From: Protula sp. h YS-2021
Lineage: Eukaryota > Annelida > Polychaeta > Sabellida > Serpulidae
DNA: 64,000 nucleotides
Direction of reading: 5' to 3'
Assembly (NCBI GenBank): GCA_949752745.1
Contig: OX457033.1
Coordinates: 21,007,066-21,071,065, forward strand
The number at the start of each line of letters is the position of its first letter. Within the stretch, counting starts at the first letter, position 1. Shown here piece by piece: positions 39,430 through 51,687 of this stretch. The notes under the pieces are model-generated. The model was not told the DNA's origin, ran no database searches, and saw nothing but the letters and a program-made list of their open reading frames with translations. A program made the translations under genes and the position numbers.

Positions 39430-41010
39430 ATTTTAACCCTGAACTTAGAGAACAATTGACCACTATCTTGAAAACGGTTAGAGATACCTCGGTGACCTTG
39501 ACCACCTAGGCCATGGTCAATGTAAAATCCAAAAGCTAAGAGACAACAAGTAAGAAGAACCTAGGTGAAATTGACCTTGCCGTTCATGGTGAAATTAAAA
39601 AAAAACAGGAAGTGGGCCATTATCTCGAAAACGGTTAGCGAATCTGAGCATATTTTAGGTACTTCGGTGACCTTGAATTCCTCGGCCATGGTCAAAGCAA
39701 TAAACATGAAGTTGAAAATTATCTGGAAAACGGTTAGAGATAGAGCTCATTTTTGGCTCATTTATGACTCTTTGGGCTTAAAAGACGATATGTAAGAGGT
39801 TATTTCGAAAACGGAGAGAGATAGAGCAATTGTGAGCTTATTGAGTCAATAAGATAATAAATAAGAGGTACCTCGGTGACCTTGAAGGTCTCGGCCATGG
39901 TGAATGTGGAAAATGGATGTGGACCATTATCTCAAATACAATTAGAGAGAGAGAGCTATTTTGAGTTTTGAATTTTCGATGCTTTGGATCTAAGAAGCGA
40001 TATGTAAAGGTACCTCAGTGACATTGACCTCCTCGGGCATTGTGAATGTCAAAAACCGGAAGTAGGCCATTATCTCGAAAATGGTTAGAGATTTTGAGCA
40101 TATTTTCGACCTAATGAGCATAAAACACCGTATGTAAGACCAGGATCTCCTCGGCCATGGTCAAAGCGAAAACGAGAAAGATTATCATTATCTCAAAAAC
40201 GGTTAGAAATATGACAATGTTGGGGTTATCTTCGACTCTTTAGAGCTAGCTTGATAAGTAATAGGTGTCTCGGTGACCTTGACCTCCTCGGAAATTGTGA
40301 ATGTGGAAAACCGGAAGTAGGCCATTATCTTCAAAACAGTTAGAGAGCGATTTGCAGCTTATCTCCGACCCTTTGGGCCTAAAAGACCACATGTAAGAGG
40401 TACCTCGGTGACCTTGACCTCAGCTAAGGTCAATGCGAAAACCAGGAAGTTGACCATTATCTCGAGAGTGGTTAGAGATAGAGTGACTTTGCGGTTGTTT
40501 TCGACTCTTTGGAGCTAAGAGACGATAAGTAAGAAGAACCTACGTGACCTTGACCTCGTGGGGTCAAAAACTGTTAATGTCAAAAGCTGAAAGTGAGCCA
40601 TTATCTTGTATACGGTTAGAGATAGAGCTATTTATGGCTTATATTCGACTCTTTGGGTTTAAGAGACGATATGTAAGAGGTACCTCGATGACCATGACCT
40701 TCTCGGCCTTGGTGAATGCTAAAAACCAGAAGTGGATCATTATCTCAAGAACGGTTAGAGATTGAGGATATTTTCGACCTTTTGAGCCTAGATAACCATG
40801 AGTAAGACCTTGACTTCCTCGGTCATAGTGAATGTCAAAAACCAGAAGTTGACTAATGTCTCAAAAACGGTTAAGGATAGAGTAATTTTTAGCTTAGTTC
40901 GATCATTTGAACCTACAAAGTGTTACTTCAGGCGTACCTCGATTACCTTTACCACTTCTGTCATGGTCAATGTCGAAAACCGGAAGTTGCAAAAACGGTT
41001 AGAAGTAGTG
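39430..41010 (+). repeat. Diverged ~140-bp satellite array (older block)
   Basis: About 13 irregular units of 80-160 bp. Each carries 'aaaacggttagagata', then a 'ttttcgactctttgggcct' stretch, 'gaggtacctcggtgac' and 'cttgacctcctcggccatgg' with 'aaccggaag'. It matches the more regular array at 44480-45210 and is more diverged. Confidence 0.9.
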
Positions 41011-41199
41011 CGATTTTGAACTCATTTTCGACCGTTTTGGTCTAAAAGTGATGTAAGGGAAGAGGTTCCTTGGTGACCTTCACGTGTTCGTTCTTGGTCA
41101 ATTCTGAATTTTAAGAGTTCAGAATCGCATTTGTTTTGGCCCCAAGTGTAATTTTCGTTACTCGGTAGCGAAAGCGGTCTAATATTGAAGCTGGCGTAT

Positions 41200-41995
41200 G
41201 AAGAATTATTGGTACCAGGGGTTTCCGAAAAAGCTCAGGGCTTCTATTTGGAAACTCGCCAATTTCAGGCGATCATTTAAAAAGCAAATAGAAGCCCTGG
41301 GGCTTCTATTAGGAAACAGTTTCCTATCTAGAGCCCCTGGGCTTCTTTTTTTAGCTGGGGGGAGTTGTCGATTAGTTTTTATTGGAAAAATTTACCATCA
41401 ATCTTTCATTAAGGCACTAGAGTCTTCGGATATCCGTACAAAAAAAATTGGAAACAAAACACACAAAAACAACAGTAACTAAAAAATTCGGATAAAGTGT
41501 CCTGTATAAAACATGAATACCACTGAAAGTGTACAGCCTAAGCAGGGATTACGCAACGACGCAGAACGCGTCTAGAGGTTTGCTTCACATCAAAGGATTA
41601 TGTGCACCGTGTCTGTATTGCGAGTAAGCACGAGTTCTAAACCCGTTATATTTCTAGTAATACTCCGGAGTAAAGGTGGCAGTGGGGAGGGGTGTCTGTT
41701 CGCCTTGTGCGAAGCATGGGATTAAGCAACGACGCAGAACATGGCTGCCTGATATCACAGGATTAAGTGCGCCGTGTCTGCATTGCGAATAAATACGAAG
41801 TCTAAAAAGGCTTGCATTAACAGAGGGGGGATTTTATTAGGAAACGATTTTTTCAGGTCTTAATTTCAACTCCAAAAAGAAGCCTCGGGGCTTCTATTGG
41901 GCAACAGTGTCCTGATAAGAGCCCCGGGGCTTTTATATGGGGGGGGGCTTCATATGCGGGGGGGGGGGCTTCTTTTCGGAAACTCCCGCTATGTT
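41200..41995. repeat. Repeat with 'ggggcttctat' hairpin-like motifs and a duplicated ~190-bp core
   Basis: Copies of 'gggcttctattaggaaac' and the complement-like 'aatagaagccctgggg' flank a direct pair near 41550 and 41735 (attaagcaacgacgcagaac ... gtgcgccgtgtctgcattgcg). G-runs up to 12 bases lie at 41940-41970. Probably an uncharacterised dispersed repeat. Confidence 0.6.
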
Positions 41996-43195
41996 TGCTA
42001 AGTTAATGTCAGTTAATGCCTCTTCGTGATCACAGCATCTTGGAGTGATTTATGGTAGGTTGTTGACAGCTTGTTTGAATAAGATAATCTATATAAACAT
42101 AAATAAAATGAAAAGACTAAAACCGGTTCAACTTTCAGCACATGCATTGCTTTTATTTTTATAATACTGAGAGTCATTTCTACGCAAAAGAAAAGCCTTT
42201 AGATTATGCACTGTTTTTAATATTCAAAAACGTGAAAAACCAAATAACTAACTAACTAACTAACAAATTAATCCGAAATTAATTAATACAGCACATTTTC
42301 TAAGTGCTCTTAATTTTTGATGGAAATGTTTCACAGTCGTTGGAAATATATTGATGTAGCAAATTCTTTTGCAAGGAAGTGCCTTTTAACGGGTATAAGC
42401 GAAATATCATCCAAAAATAGAATCAAACTATTTTAGACTATATTGAGGACAAAATGTGGCATATTGTCCTATTTTTACAATTTATACATGGGCTAATGTG
42501 TCTTTTAAAGTAATGGCATTGTTCCTGCTATGTGCGCCTGTTGTTTGATCAGTAGTAAAAGTAGAGCTCAGTAATTAATAATATCTGACCCCCTTTCCAG
42601 GTGTATGTGTTTATAAAAGCATATTATTCGAGGAATTATTCTAATTTAAAACTGAAGAAGTTAAATGTTTTCATAAAAATACTCGGCGTAAATTTGAAAG
42701 TAAACCAAGTAATAGCACAGGCCTCCACCTGCATATTAATTGACTAAAAAGGGGTAAATTTCCAATGCATATATAATCCTAAAGTTGTTTTTGCAAAGAA
42801 AAGTTTTTAGGCACAGAATACCATGGTGCACAATAACAATATATATTCTCTCACTTTGTCAGGTTTCAATCGATTCTGTCCACTAGTTTCTGAGATCTAG
42901 CTCGGAATAGAAACAGAACGTAAATAGCAAAGCTCGTACGGACAGACGGCCGGACAGACAGACTAACGGACGCACAGAACCCTTTCCTATATCGGGATGG
43001 AGGGCTAATAAAGAGGTTGTACTTCTTGAAAATAAAAACATACACTTTTCGCCAAAATATTTCACTTGTCATTTTTGAGTGTTTTCAAAACGTAAAATTT
43101 GAAAGTTATCTTCCTGCATTTATGCAGAATGGACAAGATTTATGACTATTTTAGTTATTGTAAGAAACCAAGCATAGATTAAGCATCAAGGCTTT
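41996..43195. other. No gene seen
   Basis: AT-rich sequence without a counterpart in copy A. No coding or repeat structure I can support. Confidence 0.4.
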
Positions 43196-43869
43196 ACATC
43201 AACAAGTTTCCTAAAATACCGAAGCGGAAAAGCTAGAAACTTGATTACAGGCCCGAATAAAAAACATCGTTAAAAGTTTTATGTGCTTCGAGATATCATT
43301 TCCTCAAAACAAATATCAAGTGTAAAAAGAAGTGCAAATTTATGTATCAGTTAAGCGCTTAATTTAAATAAAGCTTTCATTTTTTAGTTTTAAGCATATA
43401 ATAAAGCTCCATGAAACGGCCCTTGCTGTATTGAATGGTATTCACTTCTCATGACAACTTGGCAAGCCCAGCCCTTTCTGAAAACAGTACACTTCGTCTA
43501 ACTTCGCCTTCGTATGCTTAACAGCGAAAAAGAAAGACACTTGCATGGACGAAAAGAAGTGAGCGTTTAGCTTTGGTCACCAGTCAAGTGGAGATAATGA
43601 TGACATTTTGTAAGAAGCAAAATCTTTTTGCATCTTGCACGTTTCGCGTGTAGATTCAAAAGTATGCACAAGCTCTTAAATAAATCAGTCACGCTCTTTC
43701 CAAAAAAATACATATCTTTAAAGATATCAATGTTCTTAACAATAATATATTTCTACTTTTTTCAGGTTTAAAAATTTTAGCAGTTATTATTCTCACTTGC
43801 AAACATAGTTTGCAAATGGGTATGCTTTGCTAAGAATTCAGGCGTTTATTCCTTCCTTTTTTCCCCCGT

Positions 43870-44310
43870 CACGGAGGTTTCCAGAAAACTCCTCCTACGC
43901 TATTTGACGTAGGACAATGCAATTTGGCACAGAGATAGAAAGTGCTGAGATGTCGTGAAATCAGCAAATTTTTTTCCCTTGACCTTCAAGGTCAAGGTCT
44001 AAATGAGGTCAAAGTTTTTTTACCCCAAAGTGGTTTCCAGAAAACTCCTTCTACCCTATTTGACGTAGGACAATGAAATTTAGCACAGAGATAGAGGGTG
44101 CAGAGATGTCGTGAAATCAGCAAATTTTTTTCCCTTGACCTTCAAGGTCAAGGTCTAATTCAGGTCAAAGTTTTTTTTACCTCAAAGTGTTTTCCAGAAA
44201 ACTCCTCCTAGGTCATTTGACGTAGGACGATGAAATTTGGTACAGGGATAGAGGGTGATAAGATATCGTGAAATCCGTAAAACTTTTTGACCTTGATTTT
44301 CAAGGTCAAA
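43870..44310 (+). repeat. Three-unit ~160-bp repeat with GACCTTCAAGGTC palindrome
   Basis: Three units (starting near 43872, 44031 and 44188) share 'ttccagaaaactcctcctac', 'tttgacgtaggacaatg', 'tttggcacagagatagag', 'atgtcgtgaaatcagcaaa' and the imperfect palindrome ttgaccttcaaggtcaagg. The third unit is more diverged and merges into the ~140-bp array. Confidence 0.9.
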
Positions 44311-44479
44311 GTCAAATTGAGATCAAAATATTTTTTTTCAAAAACCTATTCTATCACGAAAAATTGCTTGAAATAGCGCTCAAATCCTTGTTTCAACACG
44401 TGCACGGTGTCATAATGGATGGATGGCGTCTCGACATTCAGTGTCAAGGTCGAGGTCATGTGACTTTTGTATATTGAAT

Positions 44480-45215
44480 TCCGTTAGTACAAAATTGTCC
44501 ATTATCTCGAAAACGGTTAGAGATTTTGAGCTTATTTTCGATAATTTGGGCCTAAAAGACGTTTTATAAGAGGTACCTCGGTGACCTGGACCTCCTCTGT
44601 CATGGTCAAGGCCAAAAACCGGAAGCTGACCATTATCTCGAAAACGGTTAGATATAGAGCGATTATGAGCTTATTTTCGACCCTTCGGGCCTAAAAAACG
44701 TTATATAAGAGGTACCTCTGTGACCTTGGCCTCCTCCGTCATGGTCAAGGTCAAAAACCGGAAGTTGACCATTATCTCGAAAACGGTTAGCGATAGAGCG
44801 ATTTTGAGCTTATTTTCGACCCTTTGGACCTAAAAGACGTTAAATAAGAGGTACCTCGGTGACCTTGACCTGCTCCGTCATGGTCAAGGTCAGAAACCGG
44901 AAGTTGACCATTATCTCGAAAACGGTTAGAGATAGATCGATTTTGAGCTTATTTTCGACCCTTCGGGCCTAAAAGACGTTATATAAGAGGTACCTCGGTG
45001 ACCTTGACCTCCTCCATCATGGTCAAGGTCAAAAACCGGAAGTTGTCCATTATCTCGAAAACGGTTAGAGATAGAGCGATTTTGAGCTTATTTTCGACCC
45101 TTTGGGCCTAAAAGACGTTATATAAGAGGTACCTCGGTGACCTTGACCTCCTCTGTCATGGTCAAGGTCAAAAACAGGAAGTTGTTCATAATCTTAAAAA
45201 CGGTTCGAAAACTGA
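44480..45215 (+). repeat. Regular ~140-bp satellite array (younger block)
   Basis: Five near-identical units plus a partial one. 'aaaacggttag' recurs near 44508, 44640, 44777, 44918, 45058 and (decayed) 45196. Every unit has 'ggtgaccttgacctcctc' and 'catggtcaaggtcaaaaacc'. It ends about 400 bp before the GT92 anchor exon. Confidence 0.95.
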
Positions 45216-45630
45216 ATTTTATTATTTGAGATTACATTATATTTACTTCGATGTCCTAGTTCATGATAATAATTCGGAAGCTGACAATTATGTGGAAAGA
45301 CTGAAAAATGTGTCTTTAACCAGATAGATTTTACCATTGCAAGTGGGTGTCATTTTGCTACGTGTAGCGAAATTCGGTCTAGTTATTCACTGTTTTTCTG
45401 TAGTATGCAAAGGTTTGCTTGTGTTTGTATTTCTGTCGACGATATAGCTTCCTTTGGGGGGCAAAAAGAGATAGGAGGGGTGATATGTTAAAAAATCCGA
45501 TTATTATGATCATATCTTAGGAACCTGCTGTACGTACTGACTTCACAATTGCTATTTTCGAACGATTTTAGCTTCATTTTCTTGATGTATGTACGTTGTA
45601 TCAGTTTTATACTATTGTTTGTGTTTGCAG

Positions 45631-48600
45631 ACTGTGCCAGTGCGTCGTTTTGACATTCTGTGTGAGTATATATTTGATCTTAATGTATACTATGCTCAAC
45701 AGCTTCATGACATCTGGAATTCTAACTGAGCCGTTACAACAAGTAAGTTCGCACATCTCTACTACTGTAGCAATAAAAATTGCCTTCAAGGGTTTATTGA
45801 TACTGTTGAATGATTTGTGAGGTGACCTGCTGGTATTGCTATCTCACAACCACTCCATCCCTGACAGTTCTAACTGCTCCTCACCTCTCCACAATATTTC
45901 AGCATGGATCAGGAACGTTCTCGCAAACCCCACCCCTTATTGTAAAACCACTCTCATCTAATCAATATATTTGATGCATTATGCACACTTTATCAATAAA
46001 TATGTCCTGAAGCTACGTTTTTATTGGAGACCCTTCTCAATAGCTATGCATATTACAGTAAAACCGGTGCCAGACAAACCCGTGTAAAGTGGACAACTCT
46101 CTAATTTTTTTCCATTGCTTTTTAATGTTCTATTATTCCGGACACTGGACACAATTTTTCAATCCCAATTGTAGGTTTCACTGTATGAATAACCAGTCGA
46201 ATTCGGGAAATGCTGCAAACTTTGTTTGCCGTTTCCATGTATCTCCCATGTAATGCCAGTAAGGATGTGCGCAACAAATAAGTCCACTTCTCTTTGCAAA
46301 CTTAATCCCATAAAGCGTGTCAAGTAAGTACCTGGTGTTGTTCATTTTAAATTGTCAGACACATTAGCAGATTTGAAAATGCCGATAAAAAAGGAAACTT
46401 CACTTTTTTAATCTTGGAAACTGATAGGATATTAAGTTATGGTTAAAGCAGGTATTTTTAAGCGGGTGGAAACTTACTAACATGGTTTTACGTACAGTCT
46501 GTTAAACATATAATTCAGGTGAAGCTTCAACAAAATATCGTGGCATCTCTGTTTGTAATGTTGAGTGATACTCACAGGTATTTACTTGGTGCAAGTGGTC
46601 ACATCTCTTTGACTGCATAAAATTAATTCATCATAAAATATTACAAAACTGAGCTTTGCTATTTGCACAAATTTTTGGGGGATAATCCGGGGGGAAATCA
46701 CAGGTGGAGGGTGTGGAGTAGATTAAATTGATTACCAAAATGGTTCATTTATTTATCAAATCATACCATTATAACATAGTCTGAGTAACCTTGCTAATCT
46801 GGACAAACAATGTCAGTCCCAACGCAGTTCGGTATTATTGCATATAGTCGATGTAATTACAAATCATAATGCATATTTTACGGTTAGGCAGAACAAAAGA
46901 TCCCTGTAATCAAATATAATGAAGCACAGCAATGAATAAAATTTGATCTACCAATGATATGAAAAGAACATCTGAGAGAGAACGTACACAAATAGTACAT
47001 CCACAGATGGAACAAAATGACTTATTTTTGAATTGTTATTTTGAAACATTAATTAAAATATATCTGGCATCTTGCACGACGAACATTTCTAAAAAGCAAT
47101 TTGATAGTAATTGGTTGATTAGTTAATAACATAACAATTACAGCATGTTTTAAAATACAAATATATTAAGCGAACACAGTGGGTTCGGTCACTAAGGGTT
47201 TCAAAATTATCGACCATATAATTTTCAACCAGTAGAATGGATATCAGAGTAACTAATAGTCTTCAGCTTAGTCACTAGAAATCGGCATTTGACAGACTAT
47301 TTAGTACTTAGATTTATACTGAGACGTCGACAAGGTGACACAAGGCATTTTCCTTTGTTAATAAGCTTTATGTTTTCTCAGGTATCATATCGAACAAATA
47401 AAAGGTTTGGCATCCGACCAACCGGACCAGAATCTTCCTTAAAAATACCTAACAAGATCCTTCTGGAAAAGCGCTGCGGCAACTTTCATTTTCCGAACAT
47501 AACTAAAGTGGACGTAAAGTTAATAAATGCATGGTACTGCATCACTGTTTCGAATACATCATATCTAATCATCAACCGCTCATACCTGGATTTCCGTGAC
47601 AAGAGCAAGAAAACAGTGCGTGTGTTTGGCAGTACCCTAGACACCGACAGAGCCTATAAAGGACCGTTGTTTTGCCAAATATGGGAAGTCGGTCGTTCTA
47701 CACCGCACGTTATGTACGCATCCATTTACAATCAACGACGAATAGATATGACCTATAATGGCAGGCATTTTCACCAACTAATGCTCAGTTGTGCTTTAAG
47801 TAAAGAGCTAGAAAATGTAACTGTAATAGAACAGGTGACAGTCACTCCAAATCCTTGCATTATACCAGAATACAGAATGAGTGTAACAATTCTAACCCCA
47901 CGTCAACCTGAAATGGACTTTGGAATGTGTATACCTGTGTTGTACGGAAATCTGGAAGATAGAGAGTCCTATCTATTTGCAGAATGGGTTGAACTTTATC
48001 GCATGTTTGGTGTCCGTGAAATTAATTTGTTTAACATCACACTACAAAGTGTTTCTCCGGCATTTCTTAGAGTTGTCTCATATTATGTGCAGGAAGGATT
48101 TCTGAGATGGCACAATGTTACACCTCCCGTACCTTCTCACGATATCACATCAAAAACATTGTACGACGTTTCAAAGGGATTGGACAATGCGGTGCTAAAT
48201 CAATGCTTTATTGAAAACATGTTCAGATATAAATATATATTGTCAGTTGATCTAGACGAAATCATTGTTCCAAAGTCAGGTAAGAATTACTGGCATATGC
48301 TCAAGGATCAACCCAAAAATGTAGTGTCTTATGTAGTACCATTCTCTTACTTCTATTTAGATGGCAAAGGTGAGGAAGACCAACCATCACACATGGCAAC
48401 TATGAAATACACAAACAAAACAAAACCATCTTACTCAGTTCGCTTTAAATCCATAACAAATCCTCGTAAATGCCTGTACATGTATTTCCACTATTGTAGT
48501 CATCACCTCAAAAACAAAAATGAAAAAATGCATGTCAAATATAAATTAAGTCCCAATGTTTCCCTAGTACACCATTACAGAAGGCATTGTGACAGCACGA

Positions 48601-48779
48601 GACGACAGTCTAGTAAAAAGGAAAGAAGTCATCTACGAAGAGTTTGTGAAAACGTGATACACCATGCTAAACCGGACAAAACCATGCATGCTTTCAAAGA
48701 CAAGCTTTCTGATCGCTTAGATCCCATGCTCAAGAAGTTGGAAATGTTGCCTTCTGAAATTAAAAAAGTACCTCTGTAA
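45631..48779 (+). CDS. Glycosyltransferase family 92 protein (type II membrane enzyme)
   Basis: Two exons are supported: 45631-45742 (acceptor tttgcag, donor CAA/gtaagt) and 47382-48779 (acceptor ttctcag, stop TAA). They join in phase 0. The first encodes a hydrophobic anchor (CVVLTFCVSIYLILMYTML). The second gives 465 residues with GT92 landmarks: HVMYASIYNQRR, CIPVLYGNLEDRESYLFAEW, ELYRMFGVREINLFNIT, the DxD-type DLDEIIVP (about 48246-48270), and PRKCLYMYFHYC. GT92 enzymes (for example nematode GALT-1) are Golgi transferases that add galactose to glycans; donor and acceptor here are inferred at most. The anchor exon starts in phase 2, so an upstream exon with the start codon must exist but was not found; no in-frame ATG lies just upstream. 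The duplicate at 3258-6461 is dead. Confidence 0.9.
45743..47381 (+). other. Intron of the GT92 gene
   Basis: Between the anchor and catalytic exons. Aligns with 3373-5187 of copy A. No gene recognised inside. Confidence 0.7.
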
Positions 48780-48800
48780 AATGAAGAAAAGATCAAGTTG

Positions 48801-48806
48801 AATAAA
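48801..48806 (+). terminator. Poly(A) signal of GT92 gene
   Basis: AATAAA 22 bp after the stop codon, conserved at 6470-6475 in copy A. Confidence 0.65.
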
Positions 48807-49116
48807 GTCCAAATGACAAAACCTTTAGAGGAATATTTATTAGCTGTTGGAGGAAGCGCAATTGCTATTGTATTATATGTGTTCATATTTGCTTTGTGAA
48901 AGAATTGATTCTTAAAAATTGCACCTTTGTCGTTCTAATGCTCCAAATGTGTCCATCTATAAAACGCACCACAGCTTTTGTAAAAGATTATAGGAACTGG
49001 CTTCAATCTATTTGGTCGCTCTTTTTAGTAAGAAAAGATCTGGCTGTTTTCATAATTATGACAAATAGTAAATCGCATTTAATGGTCTGTAAGTATTCTT
49101 ATGTAGTGTCTGGTAT

Positions 49117-50101
49117 CCACCAAACATATTTACGAGTTTTATACGAGATTCAAATGTGTTTGCGCATGAGTTATAGAGTTTTTCTCGTCTACATCTAGTC
49201 TATTTTAAAATGTTTGAAACACGTCTATTTCTGGTCAAATTTTGTTATGTGTTTTAGACGAGTTTCAGATTATTTTTCAGACGAGGAAACGGGATATAGA
49301 TTAGTTCCAGACGAGTATTTTTAATGTAAAAGATCGGATTAGTTACTTTTTTTATTTTCGAAACCTAAAAAACCTTCAAAAAAGTTTTATTTTCGTTATA
49401 TATGAAACCACATGTATGAAATCATTCAGACAATACTACAACACTCAACTTAACATTTGCGCCAACCTGGGATTGAACTTAGGACCTCTGGCATCCTACG
49501 CGTCGACCTTAACTCTACTCCACCACGCCTCCGATTAACTACGGACTATTCGGCTACCAATATGTTGTTTCTACGTGATCCCGAACAGTTTACTTTTCAC
49601 ATTTTCCTGTTTTTGTTTAGTGGTGCTTTAAATTATTTGTTTTATAAAAAAAACGTGCATTAATTTTGCTTTCATAGTGGTTATTTGGTTGGGATTAGTT
49701 GATCGAGGCAAATAATATTCTTAGCTAGAACTATAGAAAGAGCGTAAGTTGATCTCCCTCCTCCTCCCACACCTAAAACTAAATCTTAAATCAAATGAAT
49801 CATACATAAAAGTCAATATTAGATTTTAAAATTATATATTGAAATCTATATGAGTATCTAAAATTTGTCAATTTATTTGAAAATGGTATTCAAAACATAT
49901 GGTTTCCCATGACGCTCCAATACACGACAATATTGATTTTTCATAATGCTCCAGTACAAAACACTTGATATCTCGTCTGAAACTGGGCGAGAAAATAACT
50001 AAGAGATTCCGACCAGTTTTACATCCTGAAGCTCATCTAAAACTCGTAATGACGAGTATTAGACGAGTGTTAGACCAGATATAGAAATAAATGTTTGCTG
50101 G
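49117..50101. mobile_element. 985-bp inverted-repeat element (MITE-like)
   Basis: Present in copy B and absent from the matching site in copy A (near 6765). The ends are CCACCAAACAT and ATGTTTGCTGG (10 of 11 positions match as inverted repeats). GTAT flanks both ends (49113-49116 and 50102-50105) and copy A has a single GTAC there, so a 4-bp target duplication is likely. Subterminal 'ttttagacgag / ctcgtctgaaac' motifs recur in both orientations. No transposase frame is seen, so it is non-autonomous. I cannot name the family. Confidence 0.7.
49440..49530 (-). other. tRNA-like sequence inside the 49-kb element
   Basis: On the minus strand a ~70-nt stretch has an A-box-like TGGTGGAGTAG and a B-box-like AGTTCAATCCC at tRNA spacing. 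The acceptor arms do not pair well, so a working tRNA gene is unlikely; it resembles the head of a tRNA-derived SINE. Confidence 0.4.
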
Positions 50102-50105
50102 GTAT

Positions 50106-51250
50106 AGGTGGAGTATCTTGCGTAAGCACCTCTGACGTTTCTGAATTGTGTTAGATAGATTTTAAATTGCGCCATAACATGTGAAGGCTGTAGGTGTCAA
50201 TGTCGTATATGATAATTGTGGGAAAAGGCTCAGGGTGTTGTTGAGTCAGTTTTAAAAGGACACTTTGTGAATCCCAATAGAAAGGTTTTTTATTCTGTTT
50301 TTTTTTATTTTAGCAAGTGTTTATGGAGTTATCAGTTAAAATGAAATACTTTTTGGATTAGCCCATTAAGCGTTGTGGGTTTCTAATACACCTTATGTGC
50401 CGTACACAATTTATGGAATGGCAGGACTGGAACCGTGTCATCTGCTAACTAAAAAATTGCTGTACCTGAAAGTCCGGCTTTAATTATCGAGTCAAATTTA
50501 AATCAGTGTTTCCTCTTGTTGAAGATAATTAACTTGTAGGTTTTATTTGCAGCGCATATTCAGCTTTTGCCTCTATTCTGCTTTTAATTGGAAAGAGCAT
50601 CTGTAAATCACTTATTTTGTTAACAAGATTTATGCCTCAAACGCTTGTGTTCTGCTGTGTATTTGTTAATGAAACAAAACAAAAATAAAACCCTTAATTT
50701 CAAAAGATATTTTGGTGCAACAATAAGATATTTATATGGATGAAATGTATCAAGTACACGCCGCTTCATCTTACTTTAAAAGAAATGCATTTTTTCCTTC
50801 TGGTCCATTCCTCATATTTGCTGACCATGTGATACAAATATTTTATGACTGACCATTTTTCTATTCCTTTTACCAGCTGCCTGGATTTTCAAGAAGATAA
50901 CGATATTTGAAGGAACAGATTCTTGGGTGCCCTTCTGAACATATTTGTTTTTGTTCACATTGAAATTTTTTTTGGAAACACACAATCGGGCTATACATAC
51001 TTGTAAAACTAGCATTTGCCCAATCTCCCGATTACCGCAAGAAAAGTCTTCTGACATTTAGAAGAAGTTCAATCGAAAATGCAGCCGGCAACACATTTTT
51101 GGAAAGTGCTTACACAAAACACTGAAAATGCTGCCCTTTGGCAAATTTTAGAAAGAATCACTAATAGAAATAAGTTTTCAAGACAGTGGCAAATGCTAGA
51201 CTGCTGTAAGCAAATAAAAGCAATTCCATCAAATCTGTATTATTTTAAAC
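50106..51250. other. Non-coding, duplicated
   Basis: Aligns with about 6780-8780 of copy A, with shortenings. No exon recognised. Confidence 0.5.
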
Positions 51251-51378
51251 GTTTCGGCTTAATCCTTCACCCTCGCCTTTTTTTAGCATCAAGACGATCC
51301 TCACTTTGATAAGACGGTGATAATGGATTTCTGAACGGAAAGCAGTTAGTGCCATGATTTAAAAATTCAGTCATTTGG

Positions 51379-51687
51379 ATTCATATAAGATCGTTAGTAC
51401 ATGACGCTGATACCTCCATTAATTGCAGTCTCACGGTTCAGGCCAATAACGATCATGACGCACATGTGGCCGTTATGAAGAACGGCATCATGCTGTTCCG
51501 TACACGAGTGCACAGCTTGGATTACAAGCCAGCGGCCACCAATTCAAAGGCGTATCAGCTCCAGCAAGATGACGTCATCTACCTTCAAGGTCATGATCCG
51601 GGTCAGTTATTGACAGGGGACGGTGCAAAACAGGTCTTTTTGTGGAAGCAATACTTTTTCCCTCTCCAACTGCGGAAACGCCTCTAG
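51379..51687 (+). CDS. Unrecognised open segment, possible single exon or gene fragment
   Basis: An open frame of about 100 codons that does not fit its AT-rich surroundings: it is GC-richer, has balanced codon use and alternates hydrophobic and polar residues like a beta-rich domain (CSLTVQANN, VAVMKNGIMLF, YQLQQDDVIYLQGHDP). The pattern of a 'kNG' strand followed by a 'l..gD.vy' strand recalls C1q/TNF-type jelly-roll folds, but the match is too weak to name. It ends at a TAG at 51685 with AATAAA about 60 bp on. It lies in a block (about 51250-51990) with no counterpart in copy A, so it may be an inserted fragment. No clear start codon. Confidence 0.4.
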   Translation: MHIRSLVHDADTSINCSLTVQANNDHDAHVAVMKNGIMLFRTRVHSLDYKPAATNSKAYQLQQDDVIYLQGHDPGQLLTGDGAKQVFLWKQYFFPLQLRKRL

